From: Penaeus vannamei
Lineage: Eukaryota; Arthropoda; Malacostraca; Decapoda; Penaeidae
Direction: 5' to 3'
DNA: 10,000 nucleotides
NCBI RefSeq assembly: GCF_042767895.1
Contig: NC_091565.1
Location: forward strand, 30,610,807-30,620,806
Below are positions 7,381-10,000 of this stretch, piece by piece (the first letter of the stretch is position 1; each line of letters opens with the position of its first letter). The notes beneath the pieces were generated by a model. It worked only from the letters and a program-made list of their open reading frames with translations, was not told the DNA's origin and ran no database searches. Both the position numbers and the translations under genes were made by a program.

Positions 7381-7593
7381 AAAACTACTGTAGATAATTA
7401 CACTTCCTGTATATATCTGATCCCGCACTGAATCATGGTGTTGTAGGTATAAGAGCAAGACAGAGAGAGAGAATTAGATAAGGAGTGTAGGGGGGAGAAT
7501 GAGAAAGATGGAAAGTGACAAATGGAAGGATACATACCGGGAATACATTTATAAAATCACAGTAATAAGACGCAGTTTGTGTCAAAGACCCGA
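7381..7593. other. Unique stretch with purine-rich segment
   Basis: It holds a GA-rich segment at about 7457-7515, including AGACAGAGAGAGAGAATTAGA, which loosely resembles other purine tracts near 8130-8160 and 8380-8420. I see no gene. Confidence 0.4.
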
Positions 7594-7687
7594 TTTCTTT
7601 CCCTTCCCTCCCTCCTCACTTGCTCTTTTCCCTCCCTCTCTCACTCTTGCTCCTCTCCCTTCCGTCCCTCCCACTCCTTTGCTCTTC
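7594..7687. repeat. Polypyrimidine tract
   Basis: This is almost pure C and T on the + strand, with repeated CCCTCC and CTCTCTCAC words. The 72- and 104-codon frames crossing it are rich in P, S, L and F because of this composition and are not supported as genes. Confidence 0.75.
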
Positions 7688-7769
7688 GTGATAATGAATA
7701 TAGTTTTGAAAATATAGATCAAGAGCAAGCAATATCACAGTCGTTACTTTCCTGTTTTGTTTACAAAAT

Positions 7770-7995
7770 GTTCCTGATGACTCCGTTTCGGGGATCTAAA
7801 TGCCATGAATTCCAATGTATAGGAAATTCAAGTCACAATTTACAAAGAATGTATCCACCAACCGGTAAGGCAAATACAAATAGGAAATTTTAGCGCAAAA
7901 AAAAAAGAAATCGATGAGAATACTGCTCTAAAACTTTGTTGATTTCCTCGTTCATATTTCCTTTTTAAAGATCCTCCTCACAAAAGCACTGCCAT
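7770..7995 (+). repeat. Direct repeat X, copy 2
   Basis: This is the counterpart of 6860-7030, with GTTCCTGATGACTCC, GGGGATCTA, a TTTTAGCGCAAAAAAAAAAG segment, CCTTTTTAAAGATC and CTCACAAAAGCAC. It is about 50 bases longer than copy 1, mainly between the GGGATCT and TTTTAGCG landmarks. Confidence 0.6.
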
Positions 7996-8196
7996 CACAT
8001 CATGCTCTATATTTTAACATTATTTTTGTGAGCTTTTGCTCATATTGCTTTGATTTCCAAAATATCGCAGAAAGACTAACGCTATAAATGATAACAGTTT
8101 TTAGATAAACGTACGTAAATAAGGTGAAAAAATAATAACGAGACAAGAGAGAGAGAAGAATGCAAAGGAGAATTGGGACTGCAGTAGTATAAGAAA

Positions 8197-8295
8197 GTCA
8201 TATCTATCAATAGATCATTTTTATTTGTCTACGAAATGAGAGGATTTGGATAGGCAATAATTGACACGAAGAAAATAAGATGACATGATATTGAA
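8197..8295 (+). repeat. Degenerate family A fragment (A6)
   Basis: This matches 8597-8670: GTCATATCTATCAATAGATC corresponds to GTCATATCCACCACTAGATC. It is followed by ATTTTTATTTGTCTACGAAATGA-like sequence and AAATAAGATGACA. About 20-25 extra bases lie between the two blocks. Confidence 0.65.
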
Positions 8296-8439
8296 AAATA
8301 TCTAGAGAACATTTTTACGAAATATGTTATACCTATACATCTAGACATAAACTCAAGCACAGTACTGTATGTGAAATAGAAGGAGAGACAGAAAGAAAAT
8401 TAAAGAGAGTGAATTAGAGAAATGAAAAAAATAGGTAGT
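8296..8439. other. AT-rich spacer with purine-rich end
   Basis: No gene is visible. The last 60 bases are purine-rich (GGAGAGACAGAAAGAAAATT). They lie at the inner edge of the large inverted repeat, where weak pairing with 6276-6330 begins. Confidence 0.4.
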
Positions 8440-9417
8440 GACGCAATAATGGGAACCTTGATTCACACACTGACCCATATTTTAACACTTTAGTCAGCTA
8501 AAGCTTATATTCTTGGTTTTCTGTTGCTGCAGGCAGACTAGCACCGGGCATAGAAGGGAAAAGAGAACCAGGATTCTGCAATTACGGAAAGGAGTGTCAT
8601 ATCCACCACTAGATCATTTTTACTGGACTACGAAATGAAAGAATTTAAGAAAATGAGATGATAGAATACAATAATACATTCATATGAATTATAAGGAGAG
8701 CTGCGGTTAGCTTGAGTCTAATTCATTAAATAAGTTACTCTTTAAAAAAATAATTCATGATTTATATTTTCAATATTTTTTTTCAGACAAATACTGATAT
8801 CCATGATGATACCGCAAATGTACATATTTATTGGTATTTCAATAATTCCGGTTTAACAGATAATCAATAAATGCTACATCTAAGCTAAAGTGATATTATC
8901 TAAATATGCTCCTTCTTGAATGTATCTTACTTATTAATATGGTTTTGATGCAGGAATGCCATTTCCGTCAAGTTGTAAAATGACTCTGTAGTAACAACAA
9001 ATGCTGATTTGGTGCGAAGAAAAAACGAACCAGCAAAAAACGATATAAATATCTGTAGAATAAGTAAGAAAGTGACTGACTGACAGATATGTATGAAAAG
9101 GAGTTAGATGTCTATATTGAGAAGAGTAGATACTAGTAGATAGATATAGAGAGACTTTTCTTTTTTGTCAAATATGACGATACAATATCCATTACGACTG
9201 CAAGGAAAAGATAAGACGTAGTTAAGAAAATGCTGAGTAGTTTTAAGACAAAGGAAAATAATCATAAGTTGAAAAACTTTATATTGTATATTAGCATGAT
9301 AAATATGTTCGTTTTCTATTTCCGCTTTCTCTCACCCACTCACCTATTTTCTCTCTTTGTCTCGCTTTCCGTTTTACTTACAAACTTTGTCTATGAATTG
9401 CACTTTGTCACATCTCA

Positions 9418-9421
<4 letters not shown>
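8440..9421 (+). repeat. Family A dispersed repeat, copy A4
   Basis: This is the inverted partner of 4986-6275 and also aligns with A1 over 8700-9060. The 58 bases at 8442-8499 are a perfect reverse complement of 6201-6258. TTCCGGTTTAACAGATAATC near 8847 is identical to A1. At about 9060 it passes directly from ATATCTGTAGAATAAG to GTGACTGACTGACAG, skipping the roughly 265 bases found in A3 at 5367-5631. The outer end (ATCTCAAAGT) joins a (GT)n tract. Open frames at 9230-9568 run into the microsatellite and are not supported. Confidence 0.85.

Positions 9422-9460
<39 letters not shown>
9420..9460. repeat. (GT)20 microsatellite
   Basis: This is an uninterrupted GT repeat of 41 bases at the outer boundary of family A copy A4. 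No such tract exists at the matching end of copy A3 (near 4986). Confidence 0.97.
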
Positions 9461-9461
<1 letters not shown>

Positions 9462-9770
9462 TTCATCGGCAAAAGAGAACGAGGGAGAGAAAGAGCTGCA
9501 AAGGCGAGAAAGATCAAACCCGCATTCCTTATTTTCTGGCTGTTATACTAATATGCTGTAATCATTGAAACGCCATTTTATCAGGATGTTTCGTTATATA
9601 CTGTTAGAAAGTTTCGTTATGTGCTGTGAGAACATTTGTAACCGCGTTGAGAAAGAAGGAAAGAGAGACAGGCAGAGATGGATTGGAGAAGAGCGAAGAG
9701 AATGGACAGAGATAATAACAACAAAAAGCAGCATTGATAACATATTTCATTCATAAATATTATAAATCAT
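9461..9770. other. Unique stretch, partly purine-rich
   Basis: It is GA-rich at 9470-9510 and 9645-9710. A 63-codon frame at 9565-9756 has no recognisable domain and ends in low-complexity R/E/K-rich sequence from the purine tract, so it is not called as a gene. No copy of this stretch was seen elsewhere in the window. Confidence 0.5.
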
Positions 9771-9836
9771 AAACACATATACGCAGGCACACACGCACAC
9801 ACACACACACAAACAAACACACACATACACACGCAC

Positions 9837-9902
<66 letters not shown>

Positions 9903-9959
9903 ATATGTATATATGTGTGTGTGTGTGTGTGTGTTTGTGTGCATATAGATGTATATATA
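9771..9959. repeat. Compound (CA)n-(TA)n-(TG)n microsatellite
   Basis: A CA-rich part (about 9775-9837) is followed by (TA)n (9838-9895), then TATG units and a (GT)n part (9914-9942). The order CA, TA, TG makes it quasi-palindromic: CACACAAACA-type sequence on the left matches the complement of TGTGTTTGTGTG on the right. The alternating purine-pyrimidine sequence could adopt cruciform or left-handed forms, which is inference. Confidence 0.95.
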
Positions 9960-10000
9960 CATAAATTTATATATAAGCGTACAAAAGGTAGGAATGAGAC

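Noticed and set aside
4986..9421. Long terminal repeats of a retrovirus-like element.
   Set aside because: The long copies are inverted rather than direct, and no primer-binding site, polypurine tract or gag/pol-like frame lies between them.
9565..9756. 63-codon frame with an R/E/K-rich end.
   Set aside because: The composition comes from a purine-rich tract; there is no homologous copy or domain.

Overview
The window looks like non-coding, repeat-dense, AT-rich DNA from an animal nuclear genome. No protein-coding gene, rRNA or intact tRNA can be supported. Long (TA)n, (GT)n and (TATG)n microsatellites, several dispersed repeat families in both orientations and two tRNA-like fragments argue against a bacterium, phage or organelle. 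A coleoid cephalopod, perhaps an octopus, is a reasonable guess: tRNA-Arg-related SINEs and (TA)n-rich intergenic DNA are known there. This is inference from texture, not a homology result.

Layout. A repeat called family A here (about 1.3 kb when fullest) occurs at 38-670 (+), as a fragment at 1373-1575 (+), at 4986-6275 (-), at 8440-9421 (+), and as degenerate pieces at 7221-7380 and 8197-8295 (+). The copies at 4986-6275 and 8440-9421 face each other as a large imperfect inverted repeat around a spacer of about 2.2 kb. That spacer holds a second, weaker direct repeat (6860-7030 and 7770-7995) and two pyrimidine-rich tracts.

Family B occurs as 5' parts at 1976-2128 and 4718-4865 and 3' parts at 2207-2473 and 3845-4164. 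Its last 125 bases are present again in inverted orientation at 4473-4598. With a TA-rich centre these two arms make a hairpin-capable structure of about 560 bp. Both 3' parts on the + strand run straight into microsatellite DNA.

Two tRNA-like sequences lie on the minus strand. The one at 1928-1995 has good A and B boxes and sits next to a 27-bp inverted repeat (1824-1919). The one at 1209-1257 has an A box and a perfect anticodon arm reading CCT but no T arm. The block 2685-3735, between two (TA)n tracts, is visibly less AT-rich than its surroundings and matches nothing else in the window.

No genes act together here. The window is best read as layered remnants of non-autonomous mobile elements and the rearrangements between them. 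The most useful observations are the opposed family A copies with a perfectly conserved 58-bp core, the family B foldback, and the tRNA-like heads.
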